A DNA stretch of 15,033 nucleotides from Fervidifonticultor sp964526945 (GCA_964526945.1 CAZGNA010000058.1:1-15033), one strand, 5' to 3'. Shown: positions 7,451 through 15,007, counted from the stretch's first letter. A program made the numbers and translations. The notes: generated by a model not told the origin, from the letters alone.

Positions 7451-7769
7451 CGCCTGCGACGAAGCGTCCGGTGGTTCCGCAGCGACTACTGTAATATACC
7501 CCGCCGGCGCCGATCGGGTTTAGCGCCCCGTACACTCCGCCGCCCGCTGCTGGGGTGCAGCCGTTCGCCGCCGTGTGCGGCCCAGCCCGCCCCCGCGCAG
7601 GCCGTGGCATCCATCGCGTCGGTCGTGTGGACGGCACCCCCGGCGCGCGGGCCGTCGGCCCCAGGGGCCACAGGCCTCGGGGCGCGCGGCGACCGGGCGC
7701 TCCCGGCCCCGGGGTCGGGGCCACGCAGGAGTCGGCTTCCCGCGGCCGAAGGCTTCCTCCGGACCGGCC
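7451..7769. other. Divergent intergenic region between DUF1800 and GNAT genes
   Basis: About 320 bp with no supportable gene. It contains the AT island at 7491-7498 and otherwise GC-rich sequence that is open in several frames only through composition. It must carry promoters for the leftward DUF1800 cluster and the rightward GNAT gene. I see no clear palindrome or terminator. Confidence 0.45.
7493..7498 (-). promoter_or_regulatory. Candidate -10 element upstream of the DUF1800 gene
   Basis: On the minus strand TATATT stands out as an AT island in very GC-rich DNA, 51 bases upstream of the DUF1800 ATG. No good -35 hexamer is visible 16-18 bases further upstream, so this is tentative. Confidence 0.35.
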
Positions 7770-8279
7770 ATGGCCACCACCCGCGCGCGGCCCGACGTGA
7801 TGCCGCTCGACTGCGAGATCCGCCCGGCGACCGCCCGGGACGTGCCCGAGATCGTGGCGCTGTGGGGCGAGCTGGCGCATCACCACGCCGGCCTGGACCC
7901 GGCCTTCGCGCCGTCGGCCACCTGGCAGGACGAGTATCGCTACTTCCTCCGGTCGCTGCTGGGGCGCGACGACGCGCTGGCGGTCGTCGCCGTCCGCGAC
8001 GCGCGTGTGGTCGGGTACGCGGTGGGGCGCCTGACACTGCTGCCGGGGTTCTTCGCAGAGCGGCGCCGCGGCTACATCCACGACGTCGTCACGCGCCCGG
8101 CATACCGGCGCCGCGGCGTCGGCCGGCGCCTGGTCGAAGCGCTGCTCGACTGGATGGCACAGGCCGGCGTCGCCACCGTGGAGCTCACGGTGGCCGTGCG
8201 CAACACCGAGGCGATCGGGTTCTGGGAACGCCTGGGGTTTACGCCCTACATGCTACACTACAGACGCGCTCTGCGCTGA
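7770..8279 (+). CDS. GNAT-family N-acetyltransferase
   Basis: A 169-residue acetyl-CoA-dependent acetyltransferase. It opens with the typical IRPATARDVPEIVALW strand-helix (17-32). The acetyl-CoA pyrophosphate loop, motif A, is RRRGVGRRLVEALL (113-126). Motif B is VAVRNTEAIGFWERLGF (141-157), the usual N..A..FWE.LGF signature, and the domain is complete. The start is uncertain: ATG 7770 keeps nine residues more than ATG 7800, and neither has a strong SD. The acceptor substrate (protein N-terminus, amine, antibiotic or other) cannot be read from the sequence. It is followed 92 bp later by the histidine-phosphatase-fold gene on the same strand. Confidence 0.92.
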   Translation: MATTRARPDVMPLDCEIRPATARDVPEIVALWGELAHHHAGLDPAFAPSATWQDEYRYFLRSLLGRDDALAVVAVRDARVVGYAVGRLTLLPGFFAERRRGYIHDVVTRPAYRRRGVGRRLVEALLDWMAQAGVATVELTVAVRNTEAIGFWERLGFTPYMLHYRRALR

Positions 8280-8371
8280 CGGCTCCGCCGCGCCAGCGTC
8301 CGTATGCACCGGCTGCACGACACCTCGCCTCCCGACGGAGTCGCCGGCCGCGCCGCCGGAGGGTGATCTCC

Positions 8372-8956
8372 GTGGCCGCGCTCGGCCTGCGTCCCGTTCG
8401 CACGCGCCTGGTCCTCCTCTGCCGGGGCCCGGTCGACTGGGCCCAGACGGGCGGGGAGGACCCGCCCCTGTCCGCGAGTGGGCTGGCCGCCGTCGAGGAT
8501 GCGGCCGCCAGGCTGCCGGCGTTCGCCCAGATCGTCGCCAGCGCGCAACGCGCGGCCCGCGAGACCGCCGAGGTCCTCGCGGGCATCCGCGGCGTGCCCG
8601 TGGCGTGGCGCGACGACCTCGACGAGCTGCGGACCGCCACGCCCATCACCGACGCGGCAGCCTACGCGGCGTGGATCGACGACCTGTTCGCCGGCGCCGC
8701 CGGCGGTGAGTCGCCCGCCGAGGGCGCGCAGCGGTTGACCTACGCGTTGATCAGCATCGGTGACCGGTTCCACGGGCGGTCCACCCTGGTGGTCAGCCAC
8801 CCGGTGGTGCTGGCGGCGTTTTGGGCCACGCAGCGGGGCCGCCAGCCCGTCCGCGAGGACGTGCTGGGCATGCCCGACCTGGGCACGGCCGTGGTGGAGT
8901 ACGTGGAGGGCCGGTTCTACCTAGTGGAGGACTTTCCCGTGCGACGGGACGCCTGA
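8372..8956 (+). CDS. Histidine-phosphatase-superfamily protein with altered catalytic motif
   Basis: 194 residues from GTG 8372; GTG 8363 is an alternative and GGAGG lies at 8358-8362. The layout is that of the phosphoglycerate-mutase-like histidine phosphatases: TRLVLLCRGPVDW (11-23) at the first strand, DPPLSASGLAA (30-40), SAQRAARETAEVL (57-69), DDLDELRTATP (81-91) and VVSHPVVLAAF (140-150). The normal RHG(E/T) signature, whose His is phosphorylated, reads CRGP here, so the catalytic Arg-His pair is Cys-Arg. The second-motif Arg is displaced by one residue from the canonical S..xRA.xTA spacing, while the later SH is kept. This may be a pseudo-phosphatase with a binding or regulatory role, or an enzyme with changed chemistry. 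The frame is intact and there is no sign of a sequencing frameshift. Confidence 0.85.
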   Translation: MAALGLRPVRTRLVLLCRGPVDWAQTGGEDPPLSASGLAAVEDAAARLPAFAQIVASAQRAARETAEVLAGIRGVPVAWRDDLDELRTATPITDAAAYAAWIDDLFAGAAGGESPAEGAQRLTYALISIGDRFHGRSTLVVSHPVVLAAFWATQRGRQPVREDVLGMPDLGTAVVEYVEGRFYLVEDFPVRRDA

Positions 8957-8964
8957 CGTGTACA

Positions 8965-9021
8965 GGGGATCGCGGCGCGTCCGGGGGATCGCGAGGTCTG
9001 CAGGACATCGCGGGGCCGACG
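8965..9021 (+). repeat. Three 19-bp-spaced ATCGCG repeats upstream of the dehydratase gene
   Basis: GGGGATCGCG at 8965-8974, an identical copy at 8984-8993 and GGACATCGCG at 9003-9012 are spaced exactly 19 bp apart in the 120-bp gap before the dehydratase start. The remaining nine bases of each unit are poorly conserved. Regular spacing near two helical turns could reflect a multi-site operator, or decayed tandem duplication. Confidence 0.5.
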
Positions 9022-9076
9022 CCCGGCCGGCAGGCGAGGGGTGGTCCCCCATGCTGCGACCCGTGCAGGAGGATCG

Positions 9077-10069
9077 GTGACGGACCTGCGCCCCCCGACA
9101 TTCGCCGACGTGCTGGACGCCCGCCGGGTCATCGCACCGCACCTGCGGCGCACGCCGGTGGTCACCTCGCCGCTGCTGGACCGGGTGTTGGGCTGCCAGG
9201 CCTTCGTCAAGTGCGAGAACGTCAACCCCACGCGCGCCTTCAAGGTCCGGGGCGGCATCAACCTGATCGCACGCCTGACGGACGAGGAGCGGCGACGCGG
9301 CGTGATCGCCTCGTCCACGGGCAACCACGGGCAGTCGGTGGCCTACGCGGCGCGCCTGTTCGGCGTGCCCGCCACCATCGGGGTGCCGCGCAACGCCAAC
9401 CCCGTCAAGCTGGGGGCGATGCGCGAGCTGGGCGCCCGGGTCGTCGAGGTCGGGCGCGACTTCGACGAGGCCCGCGAGTGGGTGGAGCGTACCGCCGCCG
9501 CCGAAGGCTATCGCTACATCCACTCGGCCAACGAGCCCCTGCTGATTGCCGGCGTGGCCACCATCAGCCTGGAGCTCCTGGAAGACGTGCCCGACCTGGA
9601 GGTCGTCGTCGTCCCCGTGGGCGCGGGCTCGGGCGCCTGCGGCCACTGCATCGTCGCCAAGACGCTGAACCCCCGCATCGAGGTGATCGGCGTGCAGGCC
9701 GCCGGCGCGCCCGCCGTGGCGCGGTCGTGGCGGGAGCGCCGCATGGTGCCCACCGCCGAGGCCGCCACGAAGGCCGAGGGCCTGGCGAGCCGCGTGCCCT
9801 TCGAGCTGACGCTGCGGATCCTGTGGGAGCGCCTGGACGACATGGTCCTGGTGACCGACGAGGAGATGGAGGAGGGGATTCGAATTCTCCTCGAAACGAC
9901 CCGCCAGGTGGCCGAGCACGCCGGCGCGGCGCCCGTCGCGGCCGCCAGGCGCCTGCGGGATCGCCTCGCTGGCCGGAAGGTCGGGCTGATTCTCAGTGGC
10001 GCGAACATCACCATGGAGGCGCTGCGCGCGGTCCTCGCCCAGGCGTCGGACGGGGCGCGGGTGCCGTGA
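9077..10069 (+). CDS. Threonine/serine dehydratase-family PLP enzyme
   Basis: A 330-residue fold-type II PLP enzyme, with GTG 9077 behind AGGAGG. The PLP-binding lysine is in RAFKVRGG (53-60, K56). The substrate/cofactor loop STGNHGQSVAYAA spans 80-92. The phosphate-binding loop is VGAGSGACG (181-189), and SGAN (307-310) contacts the pyridine end. It has the length of catabolic, ACT-less dehydratases (TdcB-like) rather than IlvA with its regulatory domain. The usual glycine-rich GGGG(L) loop is GAGSG here, which resembles less typical members, so threonine or serine should not be assumed; another beta-hydroxy or beta-substituted amino acid is possible. The URO-D-like gene begins 30 bp later and shares the start context ATCGGTGACG, suggesting one transcript. 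Confidence 0.9.
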   Translation: MTDLRPPTFADVLDARRVIAPHLRRTPVVTSPLLDRVLGCQAFVKCENVNPTRAFKVRGGINLIARLTDEERRRGVIASSTGNHGQSVAYAARLFGVPATIGVPRNANPVKLGAMRELGARVVEVGRDFDEAREWVERTAAAEGYRYIHSANEPLLIAGVATISLELLEDVPDLEVVVVPVGAGSGACGHCIVAKTLNPRIEVIGVQAAGAPAVARSWRERRMVPTAEAATKAEGLASRVPFELTLRILWERLDDMVLVTDEEMEEGIRILLETTRQVAEHAGAAPVAAARRLRDRLAGRKVGLILSGANITMEALRAVLAQASDGARVP

Positions 10070-10099
10070 ACGAGCGTGCAGCGAAAGGAGTGGAGATCG

Positions 10100-11083
10100 G
10101 TGACGAAGCGCGAACGGGTGTACGCCGCGATCGACGGGAAGCTGGTCGACCGCCCCCCCGTGGCGCTGTGGCGGCACTTCCCGCAGGAGGACCACAAGCC
10201 GGACCTGCTGGCCCAGGCCCACGTGGCCTTCTTCACGACCTACGACTGGGACTTCCTGAAGATCGCGCCGGCCTCGTCCTTCTACGGTGACGACTGGGGA
10301 CTGCGGTCGGTCTACCGCCCCAACCGCGAGGGCGTGCGCCACTACACCGACCGCCCCATCAAGAAGGAGACCGACTGGCCCAAGCTCAAGCGGCTCGACG
10401 TCACCGCCGGCGCCCACGGCCGCGAGCTGCAGACGATCCGGCTGATCCGCAAGGCCCTGCCCGACGAGATCGTGCTGGCGTCGGTGTTCAGCCCGCTGAC
10501 CATCGCCCGCAGCCTGGCCGGCGAGACCGCCCTGCTGCGCTACCTGCGCGAGACGCCCGACGAGATGCACGAGGGCCTCGACATCATCGCCGAGGCCACG
10601 AGCCGGTTCGCCGAGGAGTGCCTGGCCGCCGGGGCCGACGGCATCTTCTTCGCCACCCAGTGCGCTTCGACGGCCTACATGACCATCGAGGAGTACGAGG
10701 AGTTCGGGCGCCCCTACGACCTGCGGGTGCTGGACGCGGCGCGCCACGCCGAGATCATCCTGCTCCACATCCACGGCGAGCGGATCATGTTCGAGCAGCT
10801 CACCGACTACCCCGTGAACGTCATCAACTGGCACGACCGCAAGACGCACCCCACCCTGGCCGAAGCGCGCGAGCTCTACTCCGGCACCCTCGCCGGTGGG
10901 GTGGACAGCATGGAGACCATCGGTGGCAGCTCCCCGGAGAAGGTCATCGCCGAGGTGCGGGACGCCATCGCCCAGACCAAAGGGCATCGCCACATCGTCA
11001 CCGCCGGGTGCGTGATCCCCATCGACGCGCCCGACGCCAACCTGCGGGCCGTGCGTCAGGCCGTGGAGGTCGTGCAGGCGTAG
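10100..11083 (+). CDS. Uroporphyrinogen decarboxylase/MtaA-superfamily protein
   Basis: 327 residues from GTG 10100, with GGAG upstream. The N-terminus MTKRERVYAAIDGKLVDRPP and the following VALWRHFP are typical of the URO-D superfamily TIM barrel, which covers haem-pathway HemE, cobamide-dependent methyltransferases (MtaA, CmuA) and many uncharacterised relatives. HemE is unlikely given the catabolic context and divergent sequence. LHIHGERIM (222-230), NWHDRKT (243-249), GGVDSMETI (266-274) and AGCVIP (302-307) are visible. H223-x-H225 and C304 match the position and spacing of the MtaA zinc motif H-x-C-x(74-78)-C, except that the first Cys is His. No corrinoid-binding protein gene is nearby. 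It lies 30 bp after the dehydratase and 180 bp before the transporter genes. Substrate unknown. Confidence 0.88.
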   Translation: MTKRERVYAAIDGKLVDRPPVALWRHFPQEDHKPDLLAQAHVAFFTTYDWDFLKIAPASSFYGDDWGLRSVYRPNREGVRHYTDRPIKKETDWPKLKRLDVTAGAHGRELQTIRLIRKALPDEIVLASVFSPLTIARSLAGETALLRYLRETPDEMHEGLDIIAEATSRFAEECLAAGADGIFFATQCASTAYMTIEEYEEFGRPYDLRVLDAARHAEIILLHIHGERIMFEQLTDYPVNVINWHDRKTHPTLAEARELYSGTLAGGVDSMETIGGSSPEKVIAEVRDAIAQTKGHRHIVTAGCVIPIDAPDANLRAVRQAVEVVQA

Positions 11084-11124
11084 GACGCCGCGGCGTCGCC
11101 GCGCCGGCGCCACGCCGGCGCCAC
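11084..11124. other. GC-rich palindrome and tandem GGCGCC repeats after the URO-D-like gene
   Basis: The perfect palindrome GACGCCGCGGCGTC (11084-11097) starts one base after the stop codon. It is followed by GCCGGCGCCAC twice in tandem (11103-11113 and 11114-11124). The RNA could fold into several stable stems, but no U-tract follows, so this is at best a non-canonical terminator or mRNA 3'-end stabiliser within the 180-bp gap before the binding-protein gene. Confidence 0.4.
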
Positions 11125-11263
11125 ACGGACGGTCCCGGGGCCGCGGTCGGCCCGCAGCAGGAGTTGGCGGGCCGCTCGTGAACAAGCCCTCGACAACCGG
11201 TCCGCACTCCACGTACGCGCACGCCGGCAGACCGCACGCTGACCACCGAGAGGGGGGAGGGGC

Positions 11264-12853
11264 ATGTCGCAGGTCGATCGGCTCGCTGTGGATTTCTGGA
11301 CGGGCAGGCTCTCGCGCCGCGCGTTCCTGGCCCGGGCCGCAGCCCTGGGCCTGTCGGCCGGATTCGTGGCCGACGTGCTCGCCGGACGCCTGCCACCCGC
11401 CGCGGCGGGGGCCGTCGAGCCCCGGCGCGGCGGCACGCTGCGCGTGGCGCTCGACGGCGAGATCGACACGATCGATCCGCACAAGTCGGTCACCATCGTC
11501 GGCTTCCAGGTCTACACGCAGATCTACGAAGGGCTGGTGCGGGCCAACCCGACGCTGGACGGCATGGTCCCGCTGCTGGCCGAACGCTGGGAGCAGCCCA
11601 ACCCGACCACGTACGTCTTCCACCTGCGCCGGGGCGTGCGCTTCCACAACGGCAAGGAGCTCAAGGCCGAGGACGTGGCGTTCACCTTCGAGCGGGTGAC
11701 GGACCAGCGGTTCGCCTCGCCGCGCCGGCCCGACTTCCTGCCGGTGAAGGCCCTCGAAGTGGTGAACGACTCCACGGTGCGCTTCGTGATGTCGGCGCCG
11801 TTCTCGCCGTTCATCTCCAAGCTCGAGACCCTGCGCATCGTGCCGAAGCTCCCGGGGCACGACTTCGCCCGCCAGCCCATCGGCACCGGCCCGTTCCAGT
11901 TCGTCGAGTGGGTGTCGGGCCAGCACATCACGCTGCGGCGTAACAACAACTACTGGCAGGAGAGCCTGCCCTACCTGGCCGGCGTGCAGTTCCGGCCCAT
12001 CCCCGAGCCCGCCACGCGGGTGGTGGCGTTGCGCACCGGCGACGTGGACGTCCTGAACGCCGTGCCCCTCAAGGACGTCAGCACGCTGGAGCGCGACCCG
12101 AAGATCAAAGTCTACCGCCAGATGGGCGTGGTCCGCGACCACCTAGGGTTCCACATGCAGCGGCCGCCGTTCCAGAACAACCCCAACCTGCGCCTGGCCC
12201 TGGCCTGGGCCGTGGACCGCAAGACCATCGTGGACGACATCCTGTTCGGTCATGCCAGGCCCGCCATGGTGCCCATCCCCGAGAGCCACTGGGCCTTCAA
12301 CCCCAAGGTGCGGGGGGCCCACGGCTACGACCTGGACCGGGCGCGGCGCTACCTGGCCGAGGCCAACCCCCGGCCCAGCGAGATCAGCGTCAAGGTCTCG
12401 CCCACCTACCCCGACCAGATCAAGATGGCCGAGCTGTTGCAGGCCTCGCTGGCACAGCTGGGCATCCGGCTCAACATCGTCCAGCTCGAATGGTCGACCT
12501 GGATCCGCGAGGTGGTCTCGCAGGGGAACTACGAAGCGGAGATCGTGTTGATCTCGGGAGGCATCGACCCCGACGACTTCTTCTACCAGTGGCTGAAGTC
12601 GGGCCAGGTGTTCAACATCTGGCGCTACGCCGACCCGCGCATGGACGAACTGCTGGATCGGGCCCGTCTGGCCACCAGCCAGCGCGAGCGGCAGGTGCTC
12701 TACCACCAGATCCAGGAGAAGCTGGTGGCCGACGCGCCCATGACCCACATCGTCTACCGCGAGTCGGTGATGCCGGTGACCGCCGACCTGCGGGACTTCG
12801 TCATGACCGGACGCTACGATATGGACTTCCGGCGCGTGTGGTTGGCCCGCTGA
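11264..12853 (+). CDS. ABC transporter substrate-binding protein, family 5 (peptide/nickel type), Tat signal
   Basis: 529 residues from ATG 11264, preceded by a strong G/A-rich SD. The N-terminus carries a twin-arginine motif (SRRAFL, 17-22) and an Ala-rich hydrophobic stretch, with probable cleavage after the AAAGA region near residue 50. There is no lipobox cysteine, so it is exported folded and is not an obvious lipoprotein. SBP_bac_5 features are GGTLRVAL (56-63), IDTIDPHKS (68-75), QIYEGLV (86-92), TTYVFHLRRGVRFHNG (115-130) and EDVAFTFERV (136-145). The family binds oligopeptides, dipeptides, nickel chelates, opines or glycosides. The ligand is not readable, but the dehydratase and URO-D-like neighbours hint at an amino-acid-like compound. 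The two permease genes follow. Confidence 0.95.
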   Translation: MSQVDRLAVDFWTGRLSRRAFLARAAALGLSAGFVADVLAGRLPPAAAGAVEPRRGGTLRVALDGEIDTIDPHKSVTIVGFQVYTQIYEGLVRANPTLDGMVPLLAERWEQPNPTTYVFHLRRGVRFHNGKELKAEDVAFTFERVTDQRFASPRRPDFLPVKALEVVNDSTVRFVMSAPFSPFISKLETLRIVPKLPGHDFARQPIGTGPFQFVEWVSGQHITLRRNNNYWQESLPYLAGVQFRPIPEPATRVVALRTGDVDVLNAVPLKDVSTLERDPKIKVYRQMGVVRDHLGFHMQRPPFQNNPNLRLALAWAVDRKTIVDDILFGHARPAMVPIPESHWAFNPKVRGAHGYDLDRARRYLAEANPRPSEISVKVSPTYPDQIKMAELLQASLAQLGIRLNIVQLEWSTWIREVVSQGNYEAEIVLISGGIDPDDFFYQWLKSGQVFNIWRYADPRMDELLDRARLATSQRERQVLYHQIQEKLVADAPMTHIVYRESVMPVTADLRDFVMTGRYDMDFRRVWLAR

Positions 12854-12856
12854 TCG

Positions 12857-12876
12857 CCCGCCGGCCCCGCGGCGGG
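12857..12876 (+). promoter_or_regulatory. Hairpin A between binding-protein and permease genes
   Basis: CCCGCCG (12857-12863) pairs with CGGCGGG (12870-12876) around a six-base loop, four bases after the binding-protein stop codon. Its right arm is shared with hairpin B at 12871-12905, so the two cannot form together. Confidence 0.5.
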
Positions 12877-12905
12877 GAGGAGGCCGTCGCGATCTCCTCC
12901 CCGCC
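12871..12905 (+). promoter_or_regulatory. Hairpin B: 12-bp perfect stem between binding-protein and permease genes
   Basis: GGCGGGGAGGAG (12871-12882) is perfectly complementary to CTCCTCCCCGCC (12894-12905) with an 11-base loop. The stem buries the only strongly SD-like sequence (GGGGAGGAGG) in the gap, and the permease GTG (12915) lies nine bases after it with no normal SD of its own. There is no U-tract. Stable stems after a binding-protein gene often protect that mRNA 3' end and lower permease expression; that role is inferred here. Confidence 0.65.
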
Positions 12906-12914
12906 CCATTCGCC

Positions 12915-13862
12915 GTGAGTCGTTACCTGGCCGGTCGTCTCTTCCACATGGTCCTGGTGCTGGGCGGGATCTCGGTGGTGGTCTTCGTCATGTTGAAGCT
13001 CACCCCGGGCGATCCCGCGGCCACGCTGCTGGGCGTGCAGGCCACGCCGGAGGAACTGGCCCGCGTGCGCCGCGCCATGGGCCTGGACCGGCCGTGGATC
13101 GTGCAGTTCGGCCTGTGGCTGGGCCGGGTGCTCCAGGGCGACCTGGGGGTCTCGTACATCAGCCGCAAGCCCGTCGCCGAGCTGATCCTCACCCGGTTCC
13201 CCGTCACGCTGGAGCTGACGCTGGTGGCCATGCTGGTGGCCGCCGCGATCGGCATACCCGCCGGTGTGATCTCGGCGAGCCGACGGTACACGGCCCTGGA
13301 CTACTCCATCACCTCGCTGGCGCTGTTCGGCGTCAGCATGCCGTCGTTCTGGTTCGGGATCCTGCTCATCCTGCTCTTCTCCCTTTCCCTGGGCTGGCTG
13401 CCCGCGTCGGGCTACGCGCCGGTGGCCCGCGGGCTGGGCGAGCACCTCCGGCACCTGGCGATGCCTGCGCTCTCGCTGGGCCTGTTCCTCGCAGGGAGCC
13501 TGGCGCGCTTCACGCGGTCGTCGATGGTGGAGACGCTAGCCCAGGACTTCATCCGCACGGGCCGCGCCAAAGGGCTCGCCGAGCGCGCCGTGGTCTACAA
13601 GCACGCGTTGAAGAACGCCCTCATCCCCACCGTCACGGTGCTGGGCCTGCAGTTCGGCTTCCTGATGGGCGGCGCGGTGATCATCGAGCAGGTCTTCGCC
13701 TACCCCGGGGTCGGCTGGCTGGTGCTCATCGCCGTCTCGCAGCGCGACTACCCCGTGGTGCAGGGGGTGGTGTTGGTGGTGGCTGCCGTCTTCGCCCTGG
13801 CCAACCTGCTGGTGGACGTCGCCTATACCTGGCTCAATCCGAAGATCCGCTATGGAGGGTAG
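12915..13862 (+). CDS. ABC transporter permease, DppB/OppB type
   Basis: 315 residues, inner-membrane channel subunit for peptide/nickel-type uptake. The GTG 12915 start is supported by the family-typical opening SRYLAGRLFHMVLVLGGISV and the LKLTPGDP sequence, despite the lack of a nearby SD. Hydrophobic segments lie at about 9-29, 99-120, 134-158, 180-198, 236-258 and 280-306, the usual six. The cytoplasmic EAA loop that contacts the ATPase is in DFIRTGRAKGLAERAVVYKH (211-230), followed by ALKNALIP. The C-terminus AYTWLNPKIRYGG is also typical. It lies 61 bp after the binding-protein gene, with hairpins in between, and pairs with the DppC-type permease downstream. Confidence 0.96.
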   Translation: MSRYLAGRLFHMVLVLGGISVVVFVMLKLTPGDPAATLLGVQATPEELARVRRAMGLDRPWIVQFGLWLGRVLQGDLGVSYISRKPVAELILTRFPVTLELTLVAMLVAAAIGIPAGVISASRRYTALDYSITSLALFGVSMPSFWFGILLILLFSLSLGWLPASGYAPVARGLGEHLRHLAMPALSLGLFLAGSLARFTRSSMVETLAQDFIRTGRAKGLAERAVVYKHALKNALIPTVTVLGLQFGFLMGGAVIIEQVFAYPGVGWLVLIAVSQRDYPVVQGVVLVVAAVFALANLLVDVAYTWLNPKIRYGG

Positions 13863-13973
13863 CGGGCGCGATGCACAGCCCTGCGACGTTGCAGACGAGA
13901 GCCGGGAAGTCGGTCACGCGCCATGACGCCAGCACCGGCGCAGGCCGGGCACTGACGCCCTCGCGAGGCGGCG

Positions 13974-14936
13974 ATGGCTGGCCCGGTGGCTCCGGAAACC
14001 GCCGTGCGACGGCGGGGACGGCTTAGCTCCGTGGCCCGGAACCTCGCCTCGCCAGAGCGTGAGGCGGCCATACCACAGTGGCCCGCGTACCGCCCGGCCG
14101 GCACGCTGGCACGCGTGTGGAAGATGCTGCGCCGCCACCGGCTGGCCGCCGCCGGCCTGGTCGTCCTCGGACTGCTGGTCGGTTCGGCAATCTTCGCCGA
14201 CCTGGTGGCGCCCTACCCGCCGCTGCAGATCGCGATGCCCGAGCGCCTGCAGCCACCGTCGCCGCGCCATCCGCTGGGCACCGACGACTTCGGCCGCGAC
14301 GTCCTCTCCCGCATCATCCACGGCAGCCGCATCTCCCTGCAGGTCGGCGCCATCGCCGTGGGCATCGCCCTGACCGTGGGCGTCGTGCTGGGCATCACCG
14401 CGGGCTACGTGGGCGGCCGGACCGACAGTCTCATCATGCGCGCCATGGACGTCGTCCTGGCGTTCCCGGCGATCCTGCTGGCCATCGCCATCATGGCGAT
14501 CCTGGGCCCGGGAACCGTCAACGTCATGATCGCCATCGGCATCGTCTACACCCCCATCTTCGCTCGGGTCGTCCGGGCCAGCACCCTCCAGGTGAAGGCC
14601 CACGAGTACGTCGAGGCGGCGCGCGCCCTGGGGGCCTCCGACGGCCGCATCGTCCTGCGGCACGTGCTGCCGGGCACCATCGACACCGCGGTGGTGCAGG
14701 CGTCGCTGTCCCTGGCCTTCGCCATCCTCGCCGAGGCCGCGCTGTCGTTCCTGGGGCTGGGCACCCAGCCCCCGACGCCGTCGTGGGGCGCGATGCTGGC
14801 CCAGGGCCGCGAGTGGATCGAGCGTGCCCCCTGGCTCACGCTCTTCCCCGGCGCCGCCATCTTCGTCACCGTGCTGGCCCTCAACGTCATCGGTGACGGT
14901 CTGCGCGACGCCCTGGACCCACGGCTGCGGACGTAA
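13974..14936 (+). CDS. ABC transporter permease, DppC/OppC type
   Basis: 320 residues from ATG 13974, with GAGGCGG upstream. A 50-residue hydrophilic N-terminus precedes the first membrane helix (about 57-80). HPLGTDDFGRDVLSRIIHGSR (99-119) is the hallmark of the OppC_N/DppC family. Further helices lie at about 122-145, 155-176, 180-200, 240-262 and 290-309. The EAA loop is HEYVEAARALGASDGRIVLR (210-229) with HVLP following. The end (NVIGDGLRDALDPRLRT) is canonical. GTG 14031 would give a shorter N-terminus but has no better SD. It forms the heterodimeric channel with the preceding permease; no ATPase gene lies in the 97 bp before the window ends. Confidence 0.95.
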   Translation: MAGPVAPETAVRRRGRLSSVARNLASPEREAAIPQWPAYRPAGTLARVWKMLRRHRLAAAGLVVLGLLVGSAIFADLVAPYPPLQIAMPERLQPPSPRHPLGTDDFGRDVLSRIIHGSRISLQVGAIAVGIALTVGVVLGITAGYVGGRTDSLIMRAMDVVLAFPAILLAIAIMAILGPGTVNVMIAIGIVYTPIFARVVRASTLQVKAHEYVEAARALGASDGRIVLRHVLPGTIDTAVVQASLSLAFAILAEAALSFLGLGTQPPTPSWGAMLAQGREWIERAPWLTLFPGAAIFVTVLALNVIGDGLRDALDPRLRT

Positions 14937-15007
14937 TGCGGATGTCAGCCCGCCCGCAACCACGGCCGCGTCGGTCCCGGCACGGCTGGCCCCGCGGCTG
15001 CGGACAG

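Noticed and set aside
6005..8956. A 983-codon open frame on the plus strand ending with the histidine-phosphatase sequence
   Set aside because: Its first 480 or so codons are antisense to DUF1800 and low-complexity. Only the part from 8372 has family motifs and an SD, so this is not a fusion protein.
8921..12142. A 1073-codon open frame on the minus strand
   Set aside because: It lies antisense to the dehydratase, URO-D-like and binding-protein genes, whose motifs are unmistakable. Its composition (runs of H, D, V, Q, R, G) is that of an antisense frame in GC-rich DNA.
13871..14026. 52-codon ORF between the two permease genes
   Set aside because: SD spacing is poor (about 12 bases), it overlaps the second permease start, and it is rich in G, R, T and A with no recognisable feature.
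14922..15005. 11-bp direct repeat CGGCTGCGGAC at 14922-14932 and 14995-15005
   Set aside because: It could mark a duplication near the possible IS end, but it is short, one copy is coding, and it does not flank a visible element.
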